Source of the DNA: Rhynchopus euleeides
Taxonomy: Eukaryota > Euglenozoa > Diplonemea > Diplonemida > Diplonemidae
NCBI GenBank assembly: GCA_963210315.1
Contig: OY723271.1
Span: 1,302,001 to 1,366,000 of the forward strand
Direction of reading: 5' to 3'
Length of the DNA: 64,000 nt
This document shows positions 32,837 through 44,600 of this stretch, piece by piece. The notes beneath the pieces were generated by a model, which saw nothing but the letters and a program-made list of their open reading frames with translations, did not search any database and had not been told where the DNA came from. Positions within the stretch are counted from its first letter, which is position 1; each line of letters opens with the position of its first letter. The position numbers and the translations under genes were made by a program.

Positions 32837-35212
32837 GAAGAGCAAGGCTGCGCCTGCTTCTGTGCCGAAGGATGGGGAGAAGAATGCCAGCGGTGCGAAA
32901 CCTGCGGAGAGCAAACCGACGCCGAAGGACCCGGCGGACGGGGGGAAGCCTGCACCAAAGCCTGCAGACAGCGAGAAAGCGCCCAAGGCAGAGAAGAAGG
33001 ATCCCGCAGAGGGGGGAAAGAAGCCGCCGCCGAACCCGACTGCACCGGAAGGGGCAAAGGAGAAGAAGAAGCCGCCGCCGAACCCGACAGGGGCTGGAGC
33101 GGGGGAGGTAGCGGAGAAGCCGAAGAAACCGAAGACATCGAAGTCTGAGGCAAAGGACAGTGGTGCGCCGGCAGCGCAGGTATGTATCGCGTGGGGGATG
33201 CGGGTTGGTGAGGGGTGTGTGGAAGCGCCAACGCATAACCAAGCCCCAAGTGAGAGAGATGGCAGCGAAACTTTCTGAGCGAAGGCCCTCCATATTGTAT
33301 ACACGGTGGATCCCCACCCCCTGGAGCGGGGGTCTGGACCCCCGCTATCGGGAGTCTGCACTGCCTATTTTTGGTGCCCAGGCGACCCCCGATAGCGGGG
33401 GTCCAGACCCCCGCTCGCGGGGGTATGGACCCTCGCCAGACCCCCGGTATTCCGAAAGGGTCTACCGACGTGAGGGAGTCCACCGTGTATTTTTTAGCGC
33501 ATCTTTTCCACCTCCTCCCCCTACCACAGCCAACGCCAATGCCACTTGCATCTGCTGTCCCGCCCGCCACACCGGCGTCACCGGCCGCCGGTGCTGCACA
33601 TCCCCAGCCACAACCGATGTACGCCGCACCGCCATACTACCCACCTACACCCCAGGCCGGGCCGGCGCAATACCCCGCAACTGCTGGGCAGGAGACGGGC
33701 TACATGGTGCAGCAGTTCCACCAGGCCCGCCACGAGGCAGACGCGCTGTCACGTGGAGGCCTCGCAGATGCTGACGCGTGGCTGCGCAGGATGGAGATGG
33801 GGCGCACCGAAGACAGCATGCGCCGCATGCGCGACGACGAGGAGGCCGCACGCCACAGGGGCCGCCTTGCTGAGGAGGAGGAGCGCATCCGCAGGCGCGA
33901 GCGCGACCTGGAGAGGCAGGAGCGCGAGATGCGCCACCGCGAGGACACCCTCGCAGCGGAGCGGAAGCGTGCCCTCGAGACCCTCGCATCCGCATCGCCC
34001 CGCCGCTCCGCAGCGGCCCCCGCGCCGGCAGCCGTGCCGCCGGAGCTGCTCGCCACCATCACCAGCCTGCAGAGCGACAACAGGGAGCTGCGGGACATGC
34101 TGCGCGACCTAAAGCACGAGCTCGCCACACGCAGCACCCCAGCCCCCGCCGCCCCGGCTGCCCCCGGCCCCTCCGACGCGCTGCCGCGCCTCGGCGCGAA
34201 GGTGCGCGGCATCCTCAACGCCACAGGCCTTGCACACTACGCAGAGGTCTTCCGCGAGCACCAGATGGACGAGGCCGCCCTGCGCCACGCCACAGAGGAC
34301 GACCTTGCCGACCTGGGCCTCTCCCCCGACGAGCAGGTCCGCCTGCTCGCCGTGCTGCGGAGCGGGTCCCCGGTGCCCGCGGCACCGCAGAGCCCTGCCC
34401 TCCCGTCTGTCGGGGGGATGCCCTGGGGGGAGCCGCAGCAGCAGCAGCAGCTGGGCGTGCTGCAGCCCTCCTCCCCGCCCCTCTCGCCTGCGAGGTTCCG
34501 CTCGCCCTCGCCGCGCCGCGCCCTCCCATCCTCCGACGCGTCGTTCCACAGGGAGGTGCTGGTGGCGTTCTACTCCCGCTACGACCCGGAGAAGGTTGCG
34601 CATGTCGACTTCCTCCTCGGCGACCTGCAGGGCGACATCGAGGATGTCTACCCTGCGATTGTAGATGCCTATGGGTTGGACCAGTCTGTCTTCACCCCGC
34701 GCGTGGCAGAGGCGCTGGGGTTGGGGAAGGCCGGGGCAGCGCCGGTGCTGGCCGCCCTTTGGAGGGACCACGAGGCGGAGCTGCTGGGGACGCTGTCGGG
34801 CCGGCCCTGCGAATGGGCGGAGCTGCGCGACACGACGGGGAGGGTATTTTACTACAGCAATGCGTTCAACGTGTCGCAGTGGGCCCGCCCAGCGGCGCTG
34901 GCGCAGTCGGATGAGAGGCTAGCAGAGGGGCAGCAGTATGCCTCCCACCTGCGGGAGTCGCGGGCTGCCGGGGTCCGGCCCCAGCCGTGCTCGCTGCACA
35001 GCCCTGTGTTCGTGTCGGAGGGGAGGCAGAGGACGCCTTCCGGGTCCCCGCCCCGCCGCCTGCAGCAGCGGGACGACCACTATAAAGCGTGGGTGGTGGC
35101 ATTCCTGCTCAAGCATGCGCCGCATCGGCTGAGCGATGTGGACCGTCTCCTGAGGTGCCACAGCGGGCCCGAGCTTGCTGACATCCTCATGCGTGAGTAC
35201 GGCCAGGCGTGA
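32499..35212 (+). CDS. SAM and WW domain scaffold-like protein (two exons)
   Basis: Model: join(32499..33179,33530..35212), 787 aa. Exon 1 ends GAPAAQ before GTATGT (phase 0); exon 2 begins PTPMPLASAV after a CTACCACAG acceptor. Residues 1-113 form a compact N-terminal module ending LGLKPAEVLYLEYAP, possibly ubiquitin-like. A Lys/Pro/Ala linker (KKPPPNPT repeats) follows to about 230. A charged coiled coil lies at about 310-380 (EEEERIRRRERDLERQERE) and a SAM domain at about 450-505 (ILNATGLAHYAEVFREHQMD). A WW domain is at about 655-685 (W-AELRDTTGRVFYYSNAF-NVSQW). Two related segments (VAFYSRYDPEKVAHVDFLL and VAFLLKHAPHRLSDVDRLL) flank it. SAM and WW modules suggest a scaffold binding proline-rich partners. 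The 350-bp intron holds a MITE (33302-33487). Confidence 0.8.
33302..33487. mobile_element. Element K: 186-bp TA-flanked MITE in an intron
   Basis: The ends CACGGTGGA / TCCACCGTG are flanked by TA (33300-33301 and 33488-33489). The interior contains the inverse pair GCGGGGGTCTGGACCCCCGC / GATAGCGGGGGTCCAGACCC, which can form a long hairpin. The CACGGTGG tip resembles that of palindromic element G. Confidence 0.7.
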
Positions 35213-37141
35213 GGTGTGGGTGGCGGGTGTGTCAAAGGGAGGGGAGGTGGGGGGTGTGTGTCTGTGTTTTGGCACTTCAAAAATGCAGTGTGGATTATCA
35301 GGTTTTTTTTGCGAGTGTCGGAGCATGTGGTGGTGGTGGGGGAGGGGGGAGGGGGGTCGCATGAATAAGGCGGGGTGTGTGTGTGTGTGTGTTCGGTGTG
35401 TGCGAAGCAATGTGGCGCTGCTCGGAGGGGCGGGGGTGGTCACGGTAAAGAATACGGCCAAGGTTCAACCGCGGCTATGGTTTTGATGGGGTGGTGGTGG
35501 TGGCGTGAGCAGGCTATTTTTGCGGGTACTGCTCTTGGGTGTCCACACAGCTGCCTGCCCACTTTGATGTGTGGCCTCCCTTTCAGTGCTTGAGTTGCAC
35601 CGAACGCTGCGATGAGCCTTTTTTTTCGCGCTTCAGCAGAGCCCAGCTGGGAAGCCTGATTCAAGCATCCCTGTACATTATTGCCGGATCTTGCGACCCC
35701 CCCCCACCCCCCACCCCACCAGACTGGGAAGTGGTGCACACAAAAAGCCACGAGTTTTTTCGAAGTTAGAAACCACACCGCTGCTGTTTCGATGCCAACA
35801 GAAAACCCCGACTCGAAAGTTTACCTCACGACGCGATAGTCGGTGCCCTGACTAGTCAACCGGCTCGCCGGCTTGCAGCCCAGGAGCTGACTACCGCGTC
35901 GTGCACACGGGGTAAGGGAGGGGAAGAAGAGCGGAGGAAGAAAAAGCGCGAGGTGGTACACGGGAGCGGTGCACAACGCTATGCACGCCCCCCCCCTTCG
36001 TGAGAGGTTTTGGCCGACCATCCTGCAAAGCCCTCTAAAATCACACCCCCTTCCCAGCCTGCAGAAAGAGTGAATCGAGAGGTCAAACTCCGCGCTTTCG
36101 CCTTTCGCCTTTCGCCTTTCTTCTGCTTTCCCCCCTCCTGCCACCACAGAGGCTGCATCCCTGCGTTAGAGTGGAAGGAGGCCGGTTCTGTTCTTCTACC
36201 CTACCCCGCCCTGCCCTGCCCGACTTCTCTCCGGCTTTCACTTCACCGCCCCCTCCACCCACCCCTGGGATGTGCTCACCTTCTTCCCAACAGTTTGAAC
36301 GAAGCGACCCACACCAGAGCTCTCCAGAGGCTTTGCGTATATAGTATTGCATGCTCGGAGTTGCGAGAGCAGATTCTTCCTCGTCCCCCCCCTCCGTGTG
36401 GCTGATGCCCACTAGCACACACACATTCAGTAAACTTGTTTAAGCACCTTCGGTGCGACTAGGGAGTCAAGGGAGGACTAGAGAAGACGACTTCCCTGTG
36501 CGTATTTGTTTTTCTACCACTTGCAGCAACAGTTTTCTTGCAAGGTTGGAAGGGGGGGCGAACGGAACAAACACCACCCTTCATCAGGCCAACGAGTGGT
36601 GTTTTGCTCCCTGCCTTCGCCCCTCCGTACGTCAGCTTTTGCACTGAACGGTGCCTAATGCAACGGAAAAGCGGTGGCTGAGTTACCCCCATCTCCCACG
36701 AGACGCGTTTTTGACATTTTTTGTGTCTTATGTCCGACCGAAGACTCCCACGGCCTTTCTCTCTTTCCCCTTCACCCCATTACCCCCCACTCCCCTCCCA
36801 ACCCCTGTACTGAGTTCAGGCATCAGTTGCTTCAGGTGGTAGATGAGTCTCAAAAGCACAGAAGCGCATACCCCCCCATCTGCCCCACTCGCCCAACCAC
36901 CCCTCCGCCCCCAGGGAGTCGCGTTTGTTGCCGGAAGGAGCTTCTGATTTGCCCTTCCTGGGTGCGCAGCGTGTCCTGTTGTTCGATCCACCTTCCTCTC
37001 CCGACACCCCCTTTTTTTTTGCCCAGCCGACAAGGCAACAGATTTGCCCCCCTCCCCCCCCCCCCCCTCCCCAGCCCCTGCCTGCCGCATGATTGCACAC
37101 CGGTGACAAGCGTCGGCTCCTGCACGGGGCAGCGCCTTGCG
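35213..37141. other. Intergenic, upstream of the basic protein gene
   Basis: GT repeats near 35377-35390, C-runs near 35697-35712 and 37048-37066, and CCTTT repeats near 36099-36120. The open frame that runs into the next gene from 36674 is proline-rich pyrimidine-tract DNA and has no start better than 37142. No other exon supported. Confidence 0.5.
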
Positions 37142-38308
37142 ATGAGTCGAGTCGAGCTCGAGGTGGAGCTGCCTGGCGGGGTCACGGGTGTGATCTTTAT
37201 CGGCACCCGTGATGACCCACGCGTGCTGGCGGAGGACTTCGCGCGTGCATACAGCCTCGGTGCAGCTGCGGTGGGGCCCCTCTCACACTGCATCCTGGAG
37301 AAGCAGCGCAAGCTGGTGGACAGCGTGCGGATCTCCCGCCAGGCCGAGAGGGAGCAGCGCGCAGCGCATCAGCAGGGCCCGGCACCCACACCCACGTCTA
37401 CACCCGCCATCACCCGCATGGCGAAGGACCTACAGCGCGTGTCGCCGAAGAGGAGGTTTGAACAGCTCAGCAGCATGGGTGCAGGCAAGCTCCGGGCACT
37501 CGCACCCCCCAAACACACCCAGGGGCACCAGGGGCACCAGGGGCACCACTCCGCGACACCGCGTGCAGTGGCAGGAGGGCGAGGCCTCGCTGCGCACCGC
37601 AGCCTGGATGACCTGAAGAGCGCGCTGCTCCACCACGATGCCATGGAGGCCTCCAGCGACCCTGGCATGCCCTTCCGCGGGAGGGGGGAGCTGCGGCGGC
37701 GGTCGCTCTCCTCGCGTGATAACAGCCGTGGGAGCCGGCAGTCGCAGTCGCGGAGCAGGACACCGACCATCTCGATGAACTCCACCAGCGTGAAGGCGGG
37801 GAACCGTCTGTATGACCGGGCCCTGGTGACGCGGACGAAGAAGCTGCAGATGAAGCGGATCCAGGAGGAGTCGGATGCGGCGCAGTTCGCTGCGGAGTTC
37901 ACCTTCAAACCGGAGCTGACATCGCGGGAGGTGCGGAACAAGCTGCCGGTGCACTTCATCCGGAAGAAGCAGCAGCACACCCCGCGGGACCTGCTGGAGT
38001 ATGAGGAGTTCTGCACGCCTGTGCCGCATGTGCCGCAGGCGCGGCGTCTGCACAAGACACACGGCAGCCCCGATGTGTACACCGCGCTGCACGGCGATGC
38101 CGAGGCGCGGGAGGAGCGCCGCCGGATATCGGAGCACGCCGCAGAGTCAGCAGCCATGCAGGGGCTTCCCTCGCAGCCCGCCACCGGGTCCCGGCGCAGC
38201 ACCCCAACCTCCACCCCGCATCAGCCACGTGCAGTGCCCAAGCCGGGGTTCCTGCTGGAGACACATGCCGGGCGTGTCTTTGACAGACTCTCGCGGACGA
38301 GCCGGTGA
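37142..38308 (+). CDS. Basic protein with ubiquitin-like start and flagellar-protein-type motif
   Basis: 388 aa from ATG 37142. The first 60 residues (MSRVELEVELPGG; VIFIGTRDDPRVLAEDFARA) have the strand-loop-helix pattern of PFU/ubiquitin-like N-terminal domains found in many protist cytoskeletal proteins. The middle is Ser/Arg/Gln-rich. Residues 222-263 (NRLYDRALVTRTKKLQ then FAAEFTFKPELTSREVRNK) resemble the 'RLY...FxPxI' motif repeated in ciliary and basal-body proteins; this is inference. The apparent stop is the TGA inside CCG-GTGAGT, which is also a perfect splice donor (exon end 38304). The gene may therefore continue past the 1.85-kb repeat element that follows; I could not identify a further exon. 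Confidence 0.7.
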   Translation: MSRVELEVELPGGVTGVIFIGTRDDPRVLAEDFARAYSLGAAAVGPLSHCILEKQRKLVDSVRISRQAEREQRAAHQQGPAPTPTSTPAITRMAKDLQRVSPKRRFEQLSSMGAGKLRALAPPKHTQGHQGHQGHHSATPRAVAGGRGLAAHRSLDDLKSALLHHDAMEASSDPGMPFRGRGELRRRSLSSRDNSRGSRQSQSRSRTPTISMNSTSVKAGNRLYDRALVTRTKKLQMKRIQEESDAAQFAAEFTFKPELTSREVRNKLPVHFIRKKQQHTPRDLLEYEEFCTPVPHVPQARRLHKTHGSPDVYTALHGDAEAREERRRISEHAAESAAMQGLPSQPATGSRRSTPTSTPHQPRAVPKPGFLLETHAGRVFDRLSRTSR

Positions 38309-38566
38309 GTCTTTTTGGAACAGGAGTGGTGGGGGTGATGCATCTGTGGTGATGTGCCCCAAAGTGTTGGGGTGTGATGTGTCCACGGTGGGATCTTGTA
38401 AATTTTACATGTAAAAATACCGATTTTTACATGTATTTTACATGTATAATACTTGCATGTCAACTATTATACATGTATAATACATGTATATGCCTGAAAT
38501 ATACATGTAAAATACATGTATATCAAGTAAAAATACATGTATAATAGTTGCATGTCAACTATTATA

Positions 38567-39376
38567 CCGTAAACGGAAATATTGTGGACCGTAATAAAGG
38601 TGAACCGTACTATAGGTGGACCGTAAAAAAGATGGAACAAATGGGATTTTTCCGGAACTTGGAACATTTTTACGGTCCACCTATTTTACGGTTGGGATCG
38701 TGGACTTGGCGGTTTTTTTTACGAGTTCCTTCGCGACGAAGTCGCGAAGGAACCAAGGAAATCGTACGACTGAAGCTGCAGGATTAACACCACAGGGCCT
38801 CAGCACAGAGTGTGCGCTCACCATCGTCCGGGAACTGTTCTCCCACAGTTACTGCAGGGTGTACTACACTAAAGGAGTACGATTTCCCTGAATTTTCCGG
38901 GCACTGATTCACGAATTCACATCTGGAGGGAGCCCGGTGGTCTCAGCTTCTGTCTGCGCGCCCTGCCGTACTGTGGCTGATTTTGTGGGCTCGTGCAGCA
39001 GGTTCTACTTTTACTTCTACCGGAATGCTCCTTGCATGGTACTACACTTCTCGAGGTGTGGTGGTGGGTGAGTCTCGAGGTGAGTGGTGGTGATCGTGCC
39101 TTTTCCACACGCAGGGAGGACTTACTTCTCTTGCTGGTGTTGGTTGCGGTGGTGGAGGGAGGGTCCAAAGCTGGGAGGTCGGGAGGCCTACGTGTGGGTG
39201 TCTGCGGCGTGGAGGCCGCAGTCCGCGCCCCGCAACCCACCAGCCCGCGGGCGAAAAACGCATTGTCTTTTCCATATTCAGTCCCAATAAATGGTGGACC
39301 GTAAAAAAGATGGAACGTTTGGCCTTTTTTTGGGAACTTGGAACATTTTTACGGTCCACCCTTTTTCCGTTTACGG
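38567..39376. mobile_element. Element F1: 810-bp insertion inside element G
   Basis: The ends CCGTAAACGGAAA / TTTCCGTTTACGG are flanked by TA (38565-38566, 39377-39378). The empty site is visible in the other G copy at 61060-61061. Inside, a hairpin unit of about 68 bp starting 'ggtggaccgtaaaaaagatg' occurs near both ends (38616-38683 and 39292-39359). Confidence 0.85.
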
Positions 39377-39770
39377 TACATGTATTTTTACTTGATATAC
39401 ATGTATTTTACATGTATATTTCATGCATTTACATGTATTTTACATGTATAATACTTGTCATGCAAGTATTATACATGTAAAATACTTGCATGACAAGTAA
39501 AATACTTGCATGCAAGTAAAATACATGTATTTTACTTGCGTGCAAGTATTTTACTTGTCATGCAAGTATTATACATGTATTTTACTTGTCGTGCAAGTAT
39601 TTTACATGTATAATACTTGCATGACAAGTATTATACATGTAAAATACATGTAAATGCATGAGATATACATGTAAAATACATGTATATCAAGTAAAAATAC
39701 ATGTATAATAGTTGACATGCAACTATTATACATGTATTTTTGCTTGATATACATGTATTTTACATGTATA

Positions 39771-40115
39771 CCGTATACGTAAATATTATGGAACGTAAAT
39801 ATTATGGAACGGGCCCATTTTTGACCGGTCCGTTCCATAATATTTACGTTCCAAAATATTTACAGGGCCAGTTGGGGACTCGGTGGTGAGGACGGCTTGC
39901 GTCAGGAATCGCGCGAAAAGTGCACGAGTAGGTCCCGTCAGGGACTCTGTATGCCGTCCGATCCCCTGGTCCAAGTCCCCGAGTCGCAGAAAGCCCTGTA
40001 AATATTATGGAACGAAAAAAATCTGGAACGCCAACCCACCAGCGTTCCAAAATATTTACGTTCCATAATATTTACGTTCCATAATATTTACGTTCCAAAA
40101 TATTTACGTATACGG
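39771..40115. mobile_element. Element F2: 345-bp insertion inside element G
   Basis: The ends CCGTATACGTAAATAT / ATATTTACGTATACGG are flanked by TA (39769-39770, 40116-40117). The empty site is at about 61432-61433 in the second G copy. The arms repeat 'aatattatggaacg'. Tip similarity to F1 (CCGTA-ACGG) suggests related families. Confidence 0.85.
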
Positions 40116-40233
40116 TATTTCAGGCATATACATGTATTATACATGTATAATAGTTGACATGCAAGTATTATACATGTATAATACATGTAAAAATCGGTAT
40201 TTTTACATGTAAAATTTACAAGATCCCACCGTG

Positions 40234-41606
40234 TCTGACAGACAGGGGGGGGGGGGGCCCGGGGGGGGGTAGAATGAGGGCGTGTGTTGTGCGCACTTTA
40301 GAGCGCGGATGTGCTGGGGTGTGGTGCAGGGGAGTGTGAGTTGGCAGCTCACTTATTCTGTGAAGCTCCGCTTGGTGGCAGTGGTCTTGGTTCTCCCCAG
40401 GGCGGGTTTTGTGCCGCATGCCACCGTGTCTCCGTGTTTCATGCGAACAACTGAACTCCTCTCGGTCTTGAGGTGCACTGCTTTCTTGGGCTGCACCATC
40501 CCCCAGATCCCACAACCTATGTGAGGTGTTGGGTGTTCACAAAGGAGCTGCGATATGCCTAGTTTCCCTGAATTGGCTTCGTGCCAACCCTCGACGGAAA
40601 AATGGAGAAGCGGGCAGTGAGCGCTCTTCAAAAGCTGAAATAACAGTGTCGGATTTGAAAGAAATGACTCATCGCTGTGTTCTCTGTTTGTCCAACCGGT
40701 GTGGCCTCAACACGCGAATGAGGTGTGCGTGTGTGGTCGGACTGCAGAACGTTGCATCACGGGTCTTTTTCAGTGCGAATACACTCGTTTGTTCTGGGGG
40801 CCCTCGCTACCAGATGTGACTGGGTGAGAAACAGTAAGCCACGGCCCACTTCCCCTCACCGACTGACGAGCTGTGACTGGTAGCGAGGGCCCCCGCTGAT
40901 AGAAAAAAACAACAACGCGGGTTCATTTTTGTTCAGCTGAGCGTGAATTTTTGAGAATTCATACCCAGCCCCCTCAAGGTAAAGGGATGGGGTGGGAGGG
41001 TGGTAGGGGAAGAGGGGGTAGGTTCGAGGGTGCAGCAGACATGTTTACCTGAAAACAGCCCCCCCGATGCTCGATACCCCCGAGCACAGATCTTACAGCC
41101 CCTTTAGGGGCTGGGGCCGGGGCAAATCCATACACCGCAGCTGCGCACAACGCCGGGCTTAGATAAACCAATAACACACACCGGTGGCTGGGCGTACGCT
41201 GGATGGCTGCCCCTCGGGATGGGTTTTGGGCTTCCCCACCCAAGCACACACTTTTTTTTAGATAGAGTCTCTAAGAGAAAAATGCCACAAAAGTTAGTGA
41301 AACCGATACAAAAAAAATACTAAGACGGCGGAGCCGGTGGGTCTCTCCAAGACTCACCCTCCACCACCACCCCCTGCCCGACCCCCCCACCCCCCCAGCA
41401 CTTTGCTGCAGCACATAACCGTGCAATACCACTGCATCGACACGCGCTACCCCCACGGAGCGAAGGGGATGTAGAGTGAGCGGGTGAGGTCGACCCTCTC
41501 TCTCTCCCACTGGGGAATCACCACCACCCACCACGGCACCCACCCACCCACCCACCCACCCATCTCCACCATCTTCAGGACCCTGCCAGCCCCCCGGCAT
41601 GACACC
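40234..41606. other. Intergenic, upstream of the RCC1 gene
   Basis: Holds a G-run near 40246-40269 and MITE J (40796-40894). A minus-strand frame (MKHGDTVACGTKPALGRTKT, about 40353-40440) looks slightly coding but is too short to support. CCA repeats precede the RCC1 start. Confidence 0.45.
40796..40894. mobile_element. MITE J, copy 1 (99 bp)
   Basis: Perfect ends GGGGGCCCTCGCTACCAG / CTGGTAGCGAGGGCCCCC. It shares internal sequence ('cccacttcccctcaccga' type) with the copy at 60707-60815, in inverted orientation. No clear target duplication at this copy. Confidence 0.75.
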
Positions 41607-44600
41607 ATGGGGCTGACAGAGCGGGAGTTGCTGCATGCCGAATGGCATGCGCGCAAGGTTGTCGACGTCGGGCAGCACATGGCCTGCGCCGTGCTGAGCA
41701 ACGGGAGGGTCGCATGGTGGGGCCGCACGGCAGGCAGCACCGTGCCGCAGAGCGCCGACACCCACATCGCCGCCGTATCCTGCGGCTACAGCCATGTCCT
41801 GGCCCTGCAGACAGACGGGTCAGTCATCGGCTGGGGCATCAGCCAGCGCGGCGAGGCCCCTTCAGAACCCCACCGACCGGCAGGCATGCGGGCCACAGCC
41901 ATCTCCGCGGGGTGCGGCTGGTCGGCAGCCGTGCTGCAGGACGGGTCTGTCCACTGCTGGGGCGCGACAGACCACGGGCAGGACCGGACCCCCGTCCTGT
42001 CCAAATCCTCAGGGAGATACGCCGTCGCCGTGTCTGCGGGCTTCGGGCACGCCCTGGCCGTCCTCAACACGGGGGAGGTGGTGGGGTGGGGGCTCGACAC
42101 CGATGCCTTCGGCAAGGTGCGCCACAGCCAGGCCACGCCCCCGCCGATGCCGGCAGGCAAACGCGTGGTGGCAGCAGCTGCTGGGGGGTTTTTCTCTGCA
42201 GTCCTGCTGCACGACGGCACGGTTGTGTGCTGGGGGTGCAATGACGACGGGCAGTGCGACCCCAAGTCTGCAGCTCAGACACGGCAGGTCGTGGCGCTGA
42301 GCGCCTCCCTCGTGTCCTGCATGGCCCTCACGGCGACGGGTGCCATCACGTCGTGGGGCAGGGGTGGGCCCTACGACCACACCTCCGTGCCGGGGTCGGG
42401 TGCGTGGCTCCCCGATCTGGGCATCGAAGGGTTCAGCAGCATCGGTGGGTCTGCAAAGGAGTTCGGGAGGCAGCGTGCCGCGGCTGTAGCTGCGGGTAAC
42501 ATGTTCTCAGTGGCAGCGCTGGCTGACGGGTATGCAGGGGCAGGAGGGGGGGGGGGGGGTAGGGGGGGTCAAATGGGGGTGACAAACACGATTTTTCAAA
42601 AAACCGGCGCAGAGGCCCCAAAGCCCCCGTAAACCCTCCAAACCCCCCCAGATCGGTCCGGAAACCCATCGAACCCCACTTTTCCACCATTCCGGGCACC
42701 TCAGGTGCCCGAATTGGGGTACCTAAATTTTGTGCCACCGTTTGGTACCGTACAGTGCCACTGTGTGGGAGGTTGGAAAAGAAAATGCCCCAACACACCA
42801 CATCTGAGGGTTGCAATGCATGTTGCTTGCCAACCACGTCATCCGGTGGGTGTCAGGCGCTATGTAGGTGGCATTAGCCAGGTCTTCGATGTGTTCTGGC
42901 TTGTATATATACCTCCCTGCCACCATGCACCGGGAGGCTGCCTGTAGGTACGGAACAGTCCAGATGGTCGTGTGATTCCTGTGCAGCAGTGCTCCACAAC
43001 CGGGATGTGTTGACAACGACTGTTGCAACACGAGCTGTACATTCCGGGAACACATGAAGTGCGCTGTCGTGGTACCCATTGTGCCAGAATTGGTAGTTGC
43101 TGCGGTCTACTTTGCCTGGCCCAAGAGCACTGGTACTGAACGGTGCAATATGCGTGGCGAGGTGAATACAACGGAAGCGCGCAAAGTCAATACAGCTCTC
43201 GGATGGCGGGTGGTGGTGCCACTAGTGTGTGACGTTCACTCGAGGATACAACGCATCACAATGAATCAGCAACCGTGGACCGAGTACAATACGCTCTCTG
43301 TGGCTGGTGTGGGGGACAAAGGCAGTGCCTGTGCCGCAGGCAGGGAGGTATATATACAAGCCAGAACACATCGAAGACCTGGCTAATGCCACCTACATAG
43401 CGCCTGACACCCACCGGATGACGTGGTTGGCAAGCAACATGCATTGCAACCCTCAGATGTGGTGTGTTGGGGCATTTTCTTTTCCAACCTCCCACACAGT
43501 GGCACTGTACGGTACCAAACGGTGGCACAAAATTTAGGTACCCCAATTCGGGCACCTGAGGTGCCCGGAATGGTGGAAAAGTGGGGTTCGATGGGTTTCC
43601 GGACCGATCTGGGGGGGTTTGGAGGGTTTACGGGGGCTTTGGGGCCTCTGCGCCGGTTTTTTGAAAAATCGTGTTTGTCCACGTAAAAGGGTGGCATTTG
43701 ACCCCCCCTAGGGGCATAGCTTCCGATAAGAATCCGACCCCCAGACCCCTCCGACCCCCGACCCCCGACCCCCGACCCCCCCTTAGCAAAACTACCCCCC
43801 CCTCCCAAAAAATCTCAGGGGTTTCCCGAGGAAACGCGGTTCCCCCCTCTCCTGCGTTGTTTGGGCTCCGTGCGGATCGTAGTGGGGTCACTTTGTTGGT
43901 GTAGGTGCCACAGAACACCTCTGAAATGCGGATGTGGTTCCTTGAGAAAAGGGGGGTCGGAACCTCGGGGGTCGGAATCCGACCCCCGACCCCCCATTTT
44001 TAGGGGGTCGGAGGGGGTCGGGGCTATATCCCGACCCCCCATTCTTGCGGGGGTCAGGATCCGGAAGATGGGGGGTCTGAAACTGTGGTCAAACTCGGGT
44101 CGAAATTTTCGCGTTTTTTCTCGGGGGTCGTAGATGGGGTCGGAAACTAGGGGTTGGAATATGAGGTGGTCCCCCCTCCCGACCCCCCACACGGGGTTTT
44201 CAAACCCCCGTTCTTTGGACTATTTGGAGTTTGTGCGGATCGTAGTGGGGTCATTTCGTGGGTCTTGGGACCAAGCTTCAACGACGAAACATGGGTCTGG
44301 TCCAGGTACTGTCATGGGAGGACGTGACCGGGAGGCACACCAGGCCACCCCCACCCACCCAGCGGGACCCTCCCGACCCCCTCCTCGGGTTTTTCAAAAA
44401 CCCGTTCTTTTGAATATTTGGAGTTTGTGCGGATCGCAGTGGGGTCATTTTTGACATGGGGTGCCTATTCACACCTCTTATTGGTGGTCCCCATCCAGGC
44501 CACATTCCTTAGGAAATAGTAAGGCGACCCCCTCCGACCCCCCCTCACGACCCCCGACCCCCGACCCCTGCGACCCCCGACCCCCGCTTATCGGAAGCTA

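Larger units (their letters stand above)
38384..40233. mobile_element. Element G: palindromic TACATGTA element carrying two nested insertions
   Basis: The outer ends CACGGTGGGATCTTG / CAAGATCCCACCGTG are flanked by TC on both sides (38382-38383, 40234-40235). The body is built from TACATGTA, TGCATG and CAAGTA palindromes over several hundred bases of AT-rich DNA, on average very different from the GC-rich surroundings. An uninterrupted but right-truncated copy lies at 60879-61472. Comparison with that copy shows that two blocks (38567-39376 and 39771-40115) are later insertions. Confidence 0.85.

Noticed and set aside
32190..33570. Long open frames on the minus strand opposite the SAM genes
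   Set aside because: They mirror GC-rich codons of the plus-strand genes, lack domains, and the plus-strand frames carry clear SAM/WW signatures and splice sites.
38384..40233. CRISPR-like array in the regularly repeated TACATGTA region
   Set aside because: Repeats are overlapping palindromes without constant-length unique spacers, and the genome is eukaryotic.
42533..42632. RCC1 protein reading on into Gly-rich sequence and KTGAEAPKPP
   Set aside because: That part is the intron start and the tip of element C; the spliced model restores a full RCC1 repeat.
43054..43386. Frame in the core of elements C and D as a transposase
   Set aside because: Only 110 codons, no DDE or HTH pattern; conserved between C and D simply because the copies are nearly identical.
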